Shown piece by piece: positions 8,700 to 16,978 of a DNA stretch of 64,000 bases. This DNA is from Streptomyces canus 299MFChir4.1 (GTDB taxonomy: Bacteria > Actinomycetota > Actinomycetes > Streptomycetales > Streptomycetaceae): positions 1-64,000 of the forward strand of contig NZ_KB911605.1 in assembly GCF_000383615.1 (NCBI RefSeq), written 5' to 3'. Both the position numbers and the translations under genes were made by a program. Numbering within the stretch: the first letter of the stretch is position 1; each line of letters opens with the position of its first letter. Under the pieces are notes generated by a model. It was not told the DNA's origin and did not search any database. It worked only from the letters and a program-made list of their open reading frames with translations.

Positions 8700-10028
8700 A
8701 TGCAGGCAGAACCGAAGAAATCGCTGGTGGGGATGGAGTTCGAGGTCGAGGTCGGCCCCGTCGCCCACGGCGGACACTGCATCGCCCGCACGGACGACGG
8801 CCAGGTGCTGTTCGTCCGGCACACGCTGCCCGGTGAGCGGGTCGTGGCCCGGGTCACCGAGGGCGAGGAGGGCGCGCGCTTCCTGCGTGCCGATGCCGTG
8901 GAGATCCTTTCGGCCTCCAAGGACCGCATCGAGGCGCCCTGCCCCTACGCCGGTCCCGGCCGCTGCGGCGGCTGCGACTGGCAGCACGCGAAGCCGGGCG
9001 CGCAGCGGCGCCTCAAGGGCGAGGTCGTCGCCGAGCAGCTGCAGCGGCTCGCCGGTCTCACCCCCGAGGAGGCCGGCTGGGACGGCACGGTGATGCCGGC
9101 CGAGGGCGACAAGTTGCCGGCCGGAGAGGTGCCTGCCTGGCGGACCCGCGTGCAGTACGCGGTGGACGCCGACGGCAACGCCGGCCTGCGCCGCCACCGT
9201 TCGCACGAGGTCGAGCCGATTGAGCACTGCATGATCGCGGCGCCGGGCGTCAGCGAGCTGGGCATCGAGGAGCGCGACTGGTCCGGGATGGCGTCCGTGG
9301 AGGCGATCGCGGCGACCGGCTCCCAGGACCGCATGGTCATCCTGGAGCCCGTCCCGGGCGCCCGGCTGCCGCTGGTCGAGCTCGACAAGCCGGTGTCCGT
9401 GATGCGCGTCGAGGAGAAGGACGGCGGCATCCACCGCGTCCACGGCCGCGCCTTCGTGCGCGAGCGGGCCGACGGCCGCACCCACCGGGTGGGCAGCGGC
9501 GGCTTCTGGCAGGTCCACCCGCAGGCGGCCGACACCCTGGTGAAGGCGGTCATGCAGGGCCTGCTGCCCCGCAAGGGCGAGATGGCGCTCGACCTGTACT
9601 GCGGTGTCGGCCTGTTCGCCGGCGCGCTGGCGGACCGCCTCGGCGACCAGGGCGCGGTTCTCGGCATCGAGTCCGGCAAGCGCGCGGTCGAGGACGCCCG
9701 GCACAACCTCGCCGCGTTCGACCGGGTCCGCATCGAGCAGGGCAAAGTGGAGGCGGTGCTTCCGCGCACCGGCATCACCGAGGTCGACCTGATCGTCCTC
9801 GACCCCCCGCGGGCGGGAGCGGGCCGCAGGACGGTGCAGCACCTGTCGTCGCTCGGGGCCCGGCGGATCGCGTACGTCGCCTGCGATCCGGCCGCGCTGG
9901 CGCGGGACTTGGGGTACTTCCGGGACGGGGGGTACCGGGTGCGGACGCTTCGGGTGTTCGATCTGTTTCCGATGACGCACCACATGGAGTGTGTCGCGAT
10001 CCTTGAGCCCGCTACAAAGGGGCTATGA
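8700..10028 (+). CDS. Class I SAM-dependent RNA methyltransferase (TrmA/RumA family)
   Basis: Probable uracil-C5 methyltransferase acting on rRNA or tRNA. The 442-residue protein begins with a TRAM-like domain (residues about 10-70). A cysteine cluster follows, CPYAGPGRCGGCDW near residue 81, as in the iron-sulfur-binding members. The SAM-binding core has LDLYCGVGLFAGALADRLG, and the catalytic region has LIVLDPPRAGAG and YVACDPAALARDLGYF. The end FPMTHHMECVAILEP is a family signature. ATG 8700 is chosen because family homology begins there. It is the last intact housekeeping gene before the decayed insertion sequences. A short copy of its C-terminus is found near 55.7 kb. Confidence 0.93.
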   Translation: MQAEPKKSLVGMEFEVEVGPVAHGGHCIARTDDGQVLFVRHTLPGERVVARVTEGEEGARFLRADAVEILSASKDRIEAPCPYAGPGRCGGCDWQHAKPGAQRRLKGEVVAEQLQRLAGLTPEEAGWDGTVMPAEGDKLPAGEVPAWRTRVQYAVDADGNAGLRRHRSHEVEPIEHCMIAAPGVSELGIEERDWSGMASVEAIAATGSQDRMVILEPVPGARLPLVELDKPVSVMRVEEKDGGIHRVHGRAFVRERADGRTHRVGSGGFWQVHPQAADTLVKAVMQGLLPRKGEMALDLYCGVGLFAGALADRLGDQGAVLGIESGKRAVEDARHNLAAFDRVRIEQGKVEAVLPRTGITEVDLIVLDPPRAGAGRRTVQHLSSLGARRIAYVACDPAALARDLGYFRDGGYRVRTLRVFDLFPMTHHMECVAILEPATKGL

Positions 10029-10472
10029 CCTGCAGTTTTCTCGGGTTTCTCAGGTGTGGCCGGATGTCGTCGACTGTTTCCCTACGTCCACCGCGCTCGA
10101 CGCTGTTTCTGACGGAGCGTGAGGTGGTCGTTCTGGATCGGACAGCGTGGGTGAAGCGACTTGTCGGGCTCAACTCGACAGCCGAGTTGGGGGCCGGCAA
10201 CCGGTCGCTCCGGCCAGGGCCCGGGTCGGTGCGCGCGCCGACACCGCATCTCTGTCCGTGGCCTCCATCGCACGGAGGCTCCACGACCCCGTGAGCGGGA
10301 CCCGCAACTCGTGCAGTGACTCCGGCAGGCGCCGCCGAAACTCTTCCCGGTACAGCGAGAGGTCCTCGGCTTCCGCTCCGGCGAGGTCCCTCTGCGGGGG
10401 TGCCGGGGCCTGTTGCGGGGGAGCCAGGCAGCCTGTTCTGTTCCGGAGCCGAGCGATGGACTGTAGGTCATG
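10023..10472. mobile_element. Decayed insertion-sequence remnant with imperfect terminal repeats
   Basis: The interval is bounded by an imperfect inverted repeat: TATGACCTGCAG near 10024 and its counterpart CTGTAGGTCATG near 10460 (10 of 12 bases). No intact frame lies between. A short minus-strand run near 10301-10366 reads LYREEFRRRLPESL, which is reminiscent of the N-terminus of some actinobacterial transposases. The left end abuts the stop of the RNA methyltransferase. I read this as an old, decayed IS at the edge of the biosynthetic island; family assignment is not secure. Confidence 0.4.
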
Positions 10473-10779
10473 ACCCTCGTCCTGGAACCTCGTCGCACCT
10501 GGGCGCCCTGCTGTGGGCGGCCAGGCGGAACGAGGGTTCCAAGCCCGGCGGACTGCTGGGAGTCGGAGAGAGTCGTTGGTGCGGTACGCGCTTGAGGTTC
10601 TCGCCTCCACGGGGGGCGCTGCAGACGGCTGTGCTGGAGGCGATCGCCGACCGGCTGGACGAGCGATGCCTGCTGTTCGGCGAACCCGCCTCGGCCGACC
10701 CTGGCGACAGTGAACGTGCAGATGGCGACCGACCCCGTCAGGCGGCTGCCGTGAATCCTGCGCGCGCTACCGGGCCGCG

Positions 10780-11051
10780 CCTCGCCCTGAGGGCCGCCCG
10801 CGCCCACCGGATCATCCGGGTCTGGCGAACGGCAGGGTGTCCCGGTCCTCGCGACACCCCTCGGACGCCCGCCGGGCCGCGAGCTCACACCGACTCAGCA
10901 AACCGTCAACCGCGCGCTGTCGCGGCACGGGGCGTCGGTCGAGCACGGCGACACATGATTGAAGTCCTGGCGCATCCTCCGCAGACCCAGGTGCGGCCCG
11001 AACCGAATGACGCCAGTCGCTGCGGCTGTCCTCACGCTGGAGCGGCGTGCT
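10780..11051 (+). pseudogene. Remnant of a DDE (IS5-type/DDE_Tnp_4) transposase C-terminus
   Basis: Two reading frames together match the end of a common Streptomyces DDE transposase. One frame gives AARAHRIIRVW. The next gives PPGRELTPTQQTVNRALS, a TGA stop, then LKSWRILRRPRCGPNRM and AAVLTLERR. Compared with intact family members, the fragment lacks the first two thirds, has lost about 14 codons after GVPVLA, has shifted frame at that point, and has a stop in place of the codon before LKSWRI. It cannot encode an active enzyme. It marks past transposition at the left border of the cluster. Confidence 0.8.
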
Positions 11052-11248
11052 GATCGCGCGCCTACGCCGTCGTTACACGGCTCCTGCGACCGCCGCACCC
11101 AGATGATCTCCGCCTACGAAAATTTTGCCATAGCCACGCTCACTCGTACGCCGACAACAGGCTCGGTGATTGGAACGAAGCGACATGAACGGACTGTTTT
11201 CTGCCGACCGTTGCCGTGAAAGACCGAGGACGGCCACGGCAGGCTGAC

Positions 11249-11268
11249 GTACTGACAGGTGCCAGTAC
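11249..11268. promoter_or_regulatory. Cluster operator motif, copy 1
   Basis: GTACTGACAGGTGCCAGTAC, a quasi-palindrome with perfect 6-bp outer arms GTACTG/CAGTAC. It ends 84 bp before the GTG of the first cluster gene. The identical 20-mer recurs at 26468-26487 and diverged copies lie upstream of other cluster operons, so it is probably a binding site for a cluster regulator. Confidence 0.75.
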
Positions 11269-11352
11269 CGGTTGCCATCTTCACGCTGCATTGTCGACAC
11301 AAGTGTGCGGTGCCATGGCTTGCAGGAACTATCGCGGTACCGAGGAGTCGCA

Positions 11353-12702
11353 GTGGGTTTCGCCGAACGATTGAAGCGTGATCTCGTCCAGGACGAGAAT
11401 GCGCGATTCGTATATATCAATAATTTTGAAGTGGAACGCAGCTGGGCTGTCGGTGAACCCAAACTGCCGGGGGCGGGCATCTCCTTCGCCTCGGCGACGG
11501 TCAACCGTATGGAGGAGATGGGCGTCCTGCTCGCCGAGAGCGCGGACATCGTGCTCCTGAAGGCGCCGATGGACAGTGACTATGCCGCGTACCTGCGTGC
11601 GGTCGACGCCTCGGCCGGTGAAGTGGTCGCGGTCGAGGCGTCCCTGCCCTCACGCACCGTCACGGAGGACGCGCTGGAATCGCCCCGGACGCTGGACTTC
11701 CTGCGCGGACTGGCGGACGGCCGTACGTACCTTATGCCGATGGGAATTTCCGCAGCCGAGGAAGAGCTCTCCCAGGCGGTGGGCCTGCCACTGGCCGGCC
11801 CACGTGCAGAGGTCTGCAAGCGGGTGAACGGCAAGATCTACAGCCGTCGTCTGGTCGACTCGCTCGGGCTGGCCGCCGTACCGGGTGTGGTGTGCGAGAC
11901 GGTTGCCGACCTGGCCGCAGCGGTCGAGGCGCAATGCGCCCGCGGCGACCGGGTGGTGGTGAAGGAGTCGCTGGGTGTATCGGGGCGGGGCATGGTGGTG
12001 CTGCCGGACCGGGCGGCCGCTGACCGGCTGCTGCGGCTGATCGGCCGCCGCGGGCAGCAGACGCGGGTGGACATGGTGGTCGAGTCCTGGATCGAAGATG
12101 TCACGGATCTCAACTACCAGTTCCTGGTGAGCCGTTCTGGGCAGGTCCGGTTCGAGGCCGTGAAGGAGGCGGTGCTGCACAACAACGTGCACCAAGGACA
12201 TCGTTTCCCGGTGGATCTCTCCGAGGAGCATCTCGGCACGCTGCATGAGTCGGCCCTTCTGATCGGCCGCGCGCTGCACGCGGACGGCTACTACGGAATT
12301 GTCGGCGTGGACGCCATGATCGGCCCGGACGGGGTGTTGTACCCCTGCTTGGAAATCAACGCGCGATTCAACATGTCGACCTATCAGAGCCGAATCGCGG
12401 AGCGCTTTCTCTCAGCAGGACGTCACGCCATCGCGGCAACCTTCAACCTCAAACCGTCGCGGGCCCACTCCTTTGCCGAGGTTGCCGCCGTCCTAGGCCG
12501 ATCCATATTCGACGGAACCCACATTCCGGGCGTTCTCGTCAACAATTTCGCCACGCTGAACGCGGGCATCGGTCCGGGGGACGGTCCGTTCCACGGGCGC
12601 ATATACGGAATCTGCATCGCCGCCGACGCCGGCTCGGCGCTCGCCTTGCGGAGCCGGACCGAGGAACGTCTGCGCACTCTGGTGGCAAGGGGGAGCTCAT
12701 GA
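11353..12702 (+). CDS. ATP-grasp carboxylate ligase (BtrJ-like, acyl-carrier loading)
   Basis: First gene of the cluster, 449 residues. The central and C-terminal parts are ATP-grasp: VVVKESLGVSGRGMVVL is the nucleotide-binding lysine strand and glycine loop, VVESWIE is the hinge region, and PCLEINARFNMSTYQ carries the Glu/Asn metal ligands. The N-terminal 150 residues are a less conserved preATP-grasp region. In butirosin, BtrJ uses ATP to load glutamate onto the carrier BtrI, and the two next genes here match BtrK and BtrI, so ligation of an amino acid to the adjacent ACP is inferred. GTG 11353 is chosen because GAGGAG lies 5 bases upstream; an ATG 81 bases further up lacks a site. The stop overlaps the next start (ATGA). 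Confidence 0.85.
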   Translation: MGFAERLKRDLVQDENARFVYINNFEVERSWAVGEPKLPGAGISFASATVNRMEEMGVLLAESADIVLLKAPMDSDYAAYLRAVDASAGEVVAVEASLPSRTVTEDALESPRTLDFLRGLADGRTYLMPMGISAAEEELSQAVGLPLAGPRAEVCKRVNGKIYSRRLVDSLGLAAVPGVVCETVADLAAAVEAQCARGDRVVVKESLGVSGRGMVVLPDRAAADRLLRLIGRRGQQTRVDMVVESWIEDVTDLNYQFLVSRSGQVRFEAVKEAVLHNNVHQGHRFPVDLSEEHLGTLHESALLIGRALHADGYYGIVGVDAMIGPDGVLYPCLEINARFNMSTYQSRIAERFLSAGRHAIAATFNLKPSRAHSFAEVAAVLGRSIFDGTHIPGVLVNNFATLNAGIGPGDGPFHGRIYGICIAADAGSALALRSRTEERLRTLVARGSS

Positions 12703-13988
12703 GCATCCAGGGGATCACCTATACAGAGCTGGCGGAGCGCTTCGGCACGCCTCTCTATGTCTACGACGGTGATGTTCTGCTGCGGCGCCTGCGCGAGTTG
12801 TCCGAGGCGCTGCATCCCGCACTCGAAATCTTCTTCTCGCTGAAGTCCAACCCCAATGTCAGCGTCTTCAGCACACTCAGGGAGGGCGGCGCGCACGCGG
12901 AAGTGTCCTCACTGGTCGAGCTGCGCACCGCGCTGCTGGCCGGAGCTCAGCCGCAGGACATCATCTTCCTCGGGCCCGGCAAGAGCGAGGAGGAACTGAA
13001 TGCCTGCCTGCGGACAGGCATCTACGCCATCGTCGCCGAGTCGCTCGACGAGGTGGACCGCATCGAGCGGCTCGCGTCCGAGAGCGGTGTCCGGCAGCGG
13101 GTCATGCTCCGGATCAACCCGGCCTTCCTTGCCGGCGGATCCCGGCTGACCATGGGCGGCAAGCCGCGGCAGTTCGGCATCGACGAGGCCCAGGTGCTCG
13201 CTGCCGGGGACCTGACGTCGCGTTACCGCCATGTCGAGTTGGCGGGGATCCACGTCTACATGGGCACCCGGATACTCGAGGCCGAGGTGGTCGCGAAGAA
13301 CACGCGTTACATCCTGGAACTCGCCGATCGCGTCGCGGCGGCCACCGGAATCCGCATGGCGGCCGTCGATATCGGCGGCGGCCTGGGGGTGCCCTACTTC
13401 GAGGGTGAGGACGACCTCGGTGCGGCGGAGCTGGCCAAGGAACTCAACCCGCAGATCGAGGAGTTCACGCGGAGCCACCCAGATACGCGGCTGCTGATGG
13501 AGTCAGGCCGCTATCTGACCGCCCCGGCAGGCATCTACATCGTGTCGGTGCGCTACGTGAAGGAATCGATGGGCGAGATGTTCGCGGTTGCGGACGGCGG
13601 CACCAACCACCACATGGCTGCGGTAGGCATCGGCTCGTTCGCCAAACGCAACTTTCCCGTGCGACTGCTCAACCGCGACTCCGGCGACGAGCTGCAGAGC
13701 TGGAACGTCACCGGCCCCCTCTGCACGCCCAACGACACCCTGCTCAAGCGTGCCGCGTTGCCGCCGCTGCACGTGGGTGACCTGCTGGGCGTCGAACGGT
13801 CGGGTGCCTACGGTCCCTCGGCCTCACCCGGGTTCTTCCTCGGACACGGCTTCCCCGCGGAGGTTCTCGTCCGGGACGGCGAGGCGCACCTCGTGCGCAG
13901 CCGTGATCTGCCTGATGACCTGTTGCGTCAACAACACCTGTACAGCCGACGCGTGTCGTCGGCCGGCACACGAAAAGAGGTCTCGTGA
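12699..13988 (+). CDS. PLP-dependent decarboxylase, fold III (LysA/BtrK-like)
   Basis: Alanine-racemase-fold decarboxylase, 429 residues. Lys49 in FFSLKSNPN is the expected Schiff-base lysine. HVYMGTRI and DIGGGLGVPY are the cofactor-phosphate region, and GPLCTPNDTLL carries the catalytic Cys/Asp of the neighbouring subunit. The family decarboxylates diaminopimelate, ornithine or, in BtrK, carrier-bound glutamate. Because the gene is sandwiched by overlaps between an ATP-grasp ligase and a free ACP, decarboxylation of an ACP-tethered amino acid is the most likely job. Substrate is inferred. It overlaps its neighbours by 4 bp at both ends, so the three proteins are probably made in matched amounts. 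Confidence 0.9.
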   Translation: MSIQGITYTELAERFGTPLYVYDGDVLLRRLRELSEALHPALEIFFSLKSNPNVSVFSTLREGGAHAEVSSLVELRTALLAGAQPQDIIFLGPGKSEEELNACLRTGIYAIVAESLDEVDRIERLASESGVRQRVMLRINPAFLAGGSRLTMGGKPRQFGIDEAQVLAAGDLTSRYRHVELAGIHVYMGTRILEAEVVAKNTRYILELADRVAAATGIRMAAVDIGGGLGVPYFEGEDDLGAAELAKELNPQIEEFTRSHPDTRLLMESGRYLTAPAGIYIVSVRYVKESMGEMFAVADGGTNHHMAAVGIGSFAKRNFPVRLLNRDSGDELQSWNVTGPLCTPNDTLLKRAALPPLHVGDLLGVERSGAYGPSASPGFFLGHGFPAEVLVRDGEAHLVRSRDLPDDLLRQQHLYSRRVSSAGTRKEVS

Positions 13989-14245
13989 ACCGCGAGCAGA
14001 TTGTCGAGCACATCCGGATCGCGCTCTCCAGCGTACTCAACAGGGAGATCGGACAGCTGGAGGAGAACGTCCGCCTTGTCGAGGACCTTTCCCTGGACTC
14101 CACCAGCGTCATCGAACTGCTGATGGCCCTGGAGGACACCATGGGCCTGGAGCTGGACGTGGAAGACCTGCAGCCCGAGGTGTTCCAGACCGTCGGGAGT
14201 CTGGCCGACTACCTGGCCGCCGAGGTTTCGGGCCTGGTGTCCTGA
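13985..14245 (+). CDS. Stand-alone acyl carrier protein (BtrI-like)
   Basis: An 86-residue carrier protein. Ser39 in LSLDSTSVIEL is the phosphopantetheine attachment site. The acidic helical pattern (ENVRLVEDL, ALEDTMGLELDVEDL) is typical of ACPs. GTG start overlaps the decarboxylase stop (GTGA). With the two upstream genes it forms the ligase-decarboxylase-carrier trio seen in butirosin side-chain synthesis. An AcpS-type phosphopantetheinyl transferase is encoded about 100 bp downstream and is the obvious activating enzyme. Confidence 0.92.
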   Translation: MNREQIVEHIRIALSSVLNREIGQLEENVRLVEDLSLDSTSVIELLMALEDTMGLELDVEDLQPEVFQTVGSLADYLAAEVSGLVS

Positions 14246-14265
14246 AGTCGGCGGAGGGGCGTCAG

Positions 14266-14352
14266 ATGACCGTGATCACTGCTGCCGCAGCGGAGGCGCC
14301 CTTGTCCTCGGCGACGGGGACCGCCGGGTGCCGGTGGAGGGAGCCGGTATGA
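14266..14352 (+). CDS. Candidate 28-residue micro-ORF before acpS
   Basis: ATG 14266 is preceded at 6 bases by a very good ribosome site, GGAGGGG. The frame reads MTVITAAAAEAPLSSATG and on to ...CRWREPV. It ends with a TGA overlapping the acpS ATG (ATGA), so its translation could drive acpS translation. It contains one Cys and one Trp. It may be a coupling leader or a small peptide substrate; nothing in the sequence decides between these. Confidence 0.4.
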   Translation: MTVITAAAAEAPLSSATGTAGCRWREPV

Positions 14353-14759
14353 GGGTCGGTGTCGACCTGCTCTCCGTCCAGCGGTTCTCCCCGATCGCAC
14401 GGCACGACCGCTACCGCTCGCTGGTCTTCACCGAGGACGAGCTCGCCCAGGCCCGCACTCTGGGGCCGGAACGCAGCGTGGAGCGGCTGGCGGGCCGATT
14501 CTGCGTCAAGGAGGCGACATGCAAGGTCCTCGGACGGGGATTCTGGCAGGGGGTCCGTTGGCGGGACATCGAGGTGCTCGGCGACTCCTGGGGGAGACCC
14601 GTCGTCACGCTGAGCGGCGGTGCCCGGCGCATCGCCGACGAACTGGGACTGAGTGGCCTGGAAGTCACGCTCACTCATCAAGCGGAGCTTGTGGTGGCGG
14701 TGGCGATAGGGGTGGCCGAGAGGCCGGGGGACTGCGACGCACGGTCGCGGAGCTCATGA
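14349..14759 (+). CDS. AcpS-type 4'-phosphopantetheinyl transferase
   Basis: Small (136-residue) holo-ACP synthase. Both signature motifs are present: GVDLLSVQRF at residues 4-13 (the Mg-binding Asp) and FCVKEATCKVLG near residue 53 (the Lys/Glu motif). It transfers phosphopantetheine from CoA to carrier-protein serines, here most likely the cluster ACP (13985-14245) and PCP (26971-27231). A cluster-specific AcpS, rather than the larger Sfp type, is less usual for an NRPS-like cluster. ATG 14349 is chosen by GGAGGGAG 5 bases upstream. Confidence 0.9.
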   Translation: MRVGVDLLSVQRFSPIARHDRYRSLVFTEDELAQARTLGPERSVERLAGRFCVKEATCKVLGRGFWQGVRWRDIEVLGDSWGRPVVTLSGGARRIADELGLSGLEVTLTHQAELVVAVAIGVAERPGDCDARSRSS

Positions 14760-14863
14760 GCGGCAGCGGCCCTGCCCACTCACCTGGCCTGCGACGGCCC
14801 CGCGCGTCCGCCGCGCCCCGGCCGGCTTCCAGCTGTTCTCTCGCGTTAGGGGGTCTTGAGTGA
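14756..14863 (+). CDS. Candidate 35-residue micro-ORF between acpS and the JmjC gene
   Basis: ATG overlaps the acpS stop (ATGA) and its own stop overlaps the next GTG (GTGA), so it fills the gap between two genes in a fully coupled way. The peptide is Ser-, Pro- and Arg-rich and ends SSCSLALGGLE. A weak GGAG lies just before the ATG. It could be a coupling ORF or a genuine peptide; the low-complexity composition argues for caution. Confidence 0.3.
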   Translation: MSGSGPAHSPGLRRPRASAAPRPASSCSLALGGLE

Positions 14864-15720
14864 CTGATCGCGACTCGACATCACAGGTTGATCAGAACGA
14901 ATTTGTCAACACCTACCTTGCCAAGAACACGCCGTTCGTGGCCAGGAACTGTTTCACGCGCAGCGGGCCGCTGGCTTCGCCGTCGGACCTGGAGCCCTTG
15001 GCAGAGAAATTCGGCGCGTACCACGTGCCTGTCTTCGACACCCTGTTCGAGATGCAGCGCTCGATGAGGTTCAGCGACTATGTGTCGGCGATGGCATCCG
15101 AACGGACCGGTGCGAAGCGCGTGTCGTACGTACGTTGGTACGCCCGCCAGCGCCACTTCCAAATGATATGTGCAGACGAGGCGTTCGCAGAACTCGCGGA
15201 AAGCTGGACAGCTCCGTCCTGGGTCCCGTCGGGGGGCTATCTGTTCCCGCCCATCAAGGAGAATGCTGATCCGGTAAGGGACAGATTTCCCGCGAAGGGC
15301 TTCTTCGTCTGCGCCGCAGGAGGCCGTACTCGGCTGCACGTGGATCCATGGGCCAGCGATGCTGTGCTCTGTCAGGTCACCGGGGCGAAGCGCTTTGTGA
15401 TGTACCCCCCGAGCGCGGGCGAGTTCCTGTCGGACGGAGATGCCGTCGTCGACCTGGAGGAGCCGGACGACGAGCGGTTTCCCACCTGGAGAGCAGTCCG
15501 ACCCGCTGTGGACGTGACCCTTTCCCCGGGTGACGCCATCTATATCCCTGCCGGGTGGTTTCACGCGGCTGTCGCTCTCGCGCCCAGCGTCTCGATCACG
15601 TGGAACTTCGTCCATGAAGTAAATGCCGCCCGGTTTGCGGCATATCTTGAGTCCGGCGGCTCTACGGATGCCACGGTCAAGTACTTTCACGCCACCCACG
15701 AGGTCGCGCCGGCCTCCTGA
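14860..15720 (+). CDS. Cupin-like/JmjC-domain Fe(II)/2-oxoglutarate oxygenase
   Basis: Probable hydroxylase of 286 residues. The double-stranded beta-helix carries an HxD...H iron triad: His160 and Asp162 in TRLHVDPWASD and His235 in IPAGWFHAAVAL. The surrounding sequence (GAKRFVMYPPSAGE, LSPGDAIYIPAGWFH) is typical of cupin_8/JmjC proteins such as FIH-like hydroxylases. Its place directly after the ACP-activating enzyme suggests oxidation of a carrier-bound or released intermediate of block A. The substrate is not deducible. GTG start shares bases with the upstream micro-ORF stop. Confidence 0.88.
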   Translation: MTDRDSTSQVDQNEFVNTYLAKNTPFVARNCFTRSGPLASPSDLEPLAEKFGAYHVPVFDTLFEMQRSMRFSDYVSAMASERTGAKRVSYVRWYARQRHFQMICADEAFAELAESWTAPSWVPSGGYLFPPIKENADPVRDRFPAKGFFVCAAGGRTRLHVDPWASDAVLCQVTGAKRFVMYPPSAGEFLSDGDAVVDLEEPDDERFPTWRAVRPAVDVTLSPGDAIYIPAGWFHAAVALAPSVSITWNFVHEVNAARFAAYLESGGSTDATVKYFHATHEVAPAS

Positions 15721-15767
15721 ACGGCGGGATCGAGCGCGGCAGGGCCGGATCCAGGAGGAGGAGTCAC

Positions 15768-16709
15768 GTGAGCAAGAATGCCCCCACGCTGAAGGAGGAT
15801 ATATCCATCCCGACCTTCGAGGCCTCGGTCGACTCCCCGTTCTCGTGGCTGCGGGAGACGACGGCGGCCATTCGCGACCAGTTGCTGGTTCACGGAGCGG
15901 TCATGGTCCATGGCCTGCCGATAGACGGACCGGACGGTCTGGCCGAGGCACGGAATTCCCTGGGGGTCGACAACTTCACACCTACTGAGGCGTTCAACCA
16001 CCGGAGCGACTTCGGCAACCACATCCTTTCACCCATCAGCTGGCCGCTGGACCGGCATATTTGCCCGGTGCAGGAGAGTTCCTTCAGCCGTACGTTCCCC
16101 TCGGTGGTGCTCACTGCGTGCGTCACGCCGCCGGACGGCGACGGGCGAGCCTACCTCGGTGACGCCCGTCGGATAGGCCAGCACTTGCCCGCGCACCTCG
16201 CCGACCGGGTACGGACGGACGGTTGGACCATGGCCCGGACCTTCCACGCTGGATTCGGCATTTCGTGGCAGGAGGCATTTTCCAGGAAGGATCGCGCATC
16301 CCTTGAGGAGCTTCTCAAGACGGAGGGAATCGAATCCGAGTGGCTCCCCAACGGTGCCCTGCACACCGTGCGGCACCTGCCCGGCTTCATCGACCACCCG
16401 GTGACCGGCGATGTTTGCTGGTTCAATCAGCTCTCCTTCCTCAATGCCGGCAGCCTGGAGCCTGCGGAACGCCGGTTCATGGCCAGGGCGTTCGGGAAGT
16501 ACCTCCCGATGGACTCCTTCTTCGGTGACGGGTCGCCGCTGTCGGAGGAAGATGTGAAGGCCATAGACCATGCCTACGACTCCTCGCGGATCGACGTTCC
16601 GTGGCGCCGCGGAGATTTGCTGATCACCGACAACGTCTCCATGGCCCTGGGTCGATCGCCGATCGCGGGCTCCCCTGAATTTCTCGTCGCCCTCGGACGG
16701 GGCCACTGA
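15768..16709 (+). CDS. TauD/SyrP-like protein lacking the iron ligands
   Basis: A 313-residue protein with the overall SyrP/TauD layout: FSRTFPSVVLTACVTPPDGDGRAYLGDARR, then VPWRRGDLLITDNVSMALGRSPIAG near the C-terminus. In active family members the first part contains HxE/D and the second DNxxxxHGR. Here the first motif reads Val101-Gln-Glu103 and the second has Leu294 in place of the distal His. Only the acidic ligand is left, so normal Fe(II)/2-oxoglutarate chemistry looks impossible. It may be a pseudoenzyme, perhaps a partner of the adjacent JmjC oxygenase, or use other chemistry. GTG 15768 has a strong GGAGGAGGAG site. Confidence 0.8.
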   Translation: MSKNAPTLKEDISIPTFEASVDSPFSWLRETTAAIRDQLLVHGAVMVHGLPIDGPDGLAEARNSLGVDNFTPTEAFNHRSDFGNHILSPISWPLDRHICPVQESSFSRTFPSVVLTACVTPPDGDGRAYLGDARRIGQHLPAHLADRVRTDGWTMARTFHAGFGISWQEAFSRKDRASLEELLKTEGIESEWLPNGALHTVRHLPGFIDHPVTGDVCWFNQLSFLNAGSLEPAERRFMARAFGKYLPMDSFFGDGSPLSEEDVKAIDHAYDSSRIDVPWRRGDLLITDNVSMALGRSPIAGSPEFLVALGRGH

Positions 16710-16978
16710 ATCCGCTCATTGTCGCGCGAACATGGATGATCAAGACACGGAGGGCAAAATTCACCCGCCGCTGAACAGTGTGCGTCGAATCTGTCAACGC
16801 GGCCTCGGCGGCATAATACATACACGTGCGTGCCGAACTCGCCGCGAATGTCCATACCGGCGCTTTCGGGTGGGTTGCGCCCTCGTTTCATGAAGCACCG
16901 AATTTATCCGTTCTTGATTGCTACGGTTCTCGGCGCTCGATAGGTTAATTTCGATCGCGATACGGGGAGGGTTCCTGC

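Noticed and set aside
6681..9983. An 1100-codon open frame on the minus strand
   Set aside because: It is antisense to the APC permease and RNA methyltransferase, with a composition typical of the reverse complement of high-GC genes.
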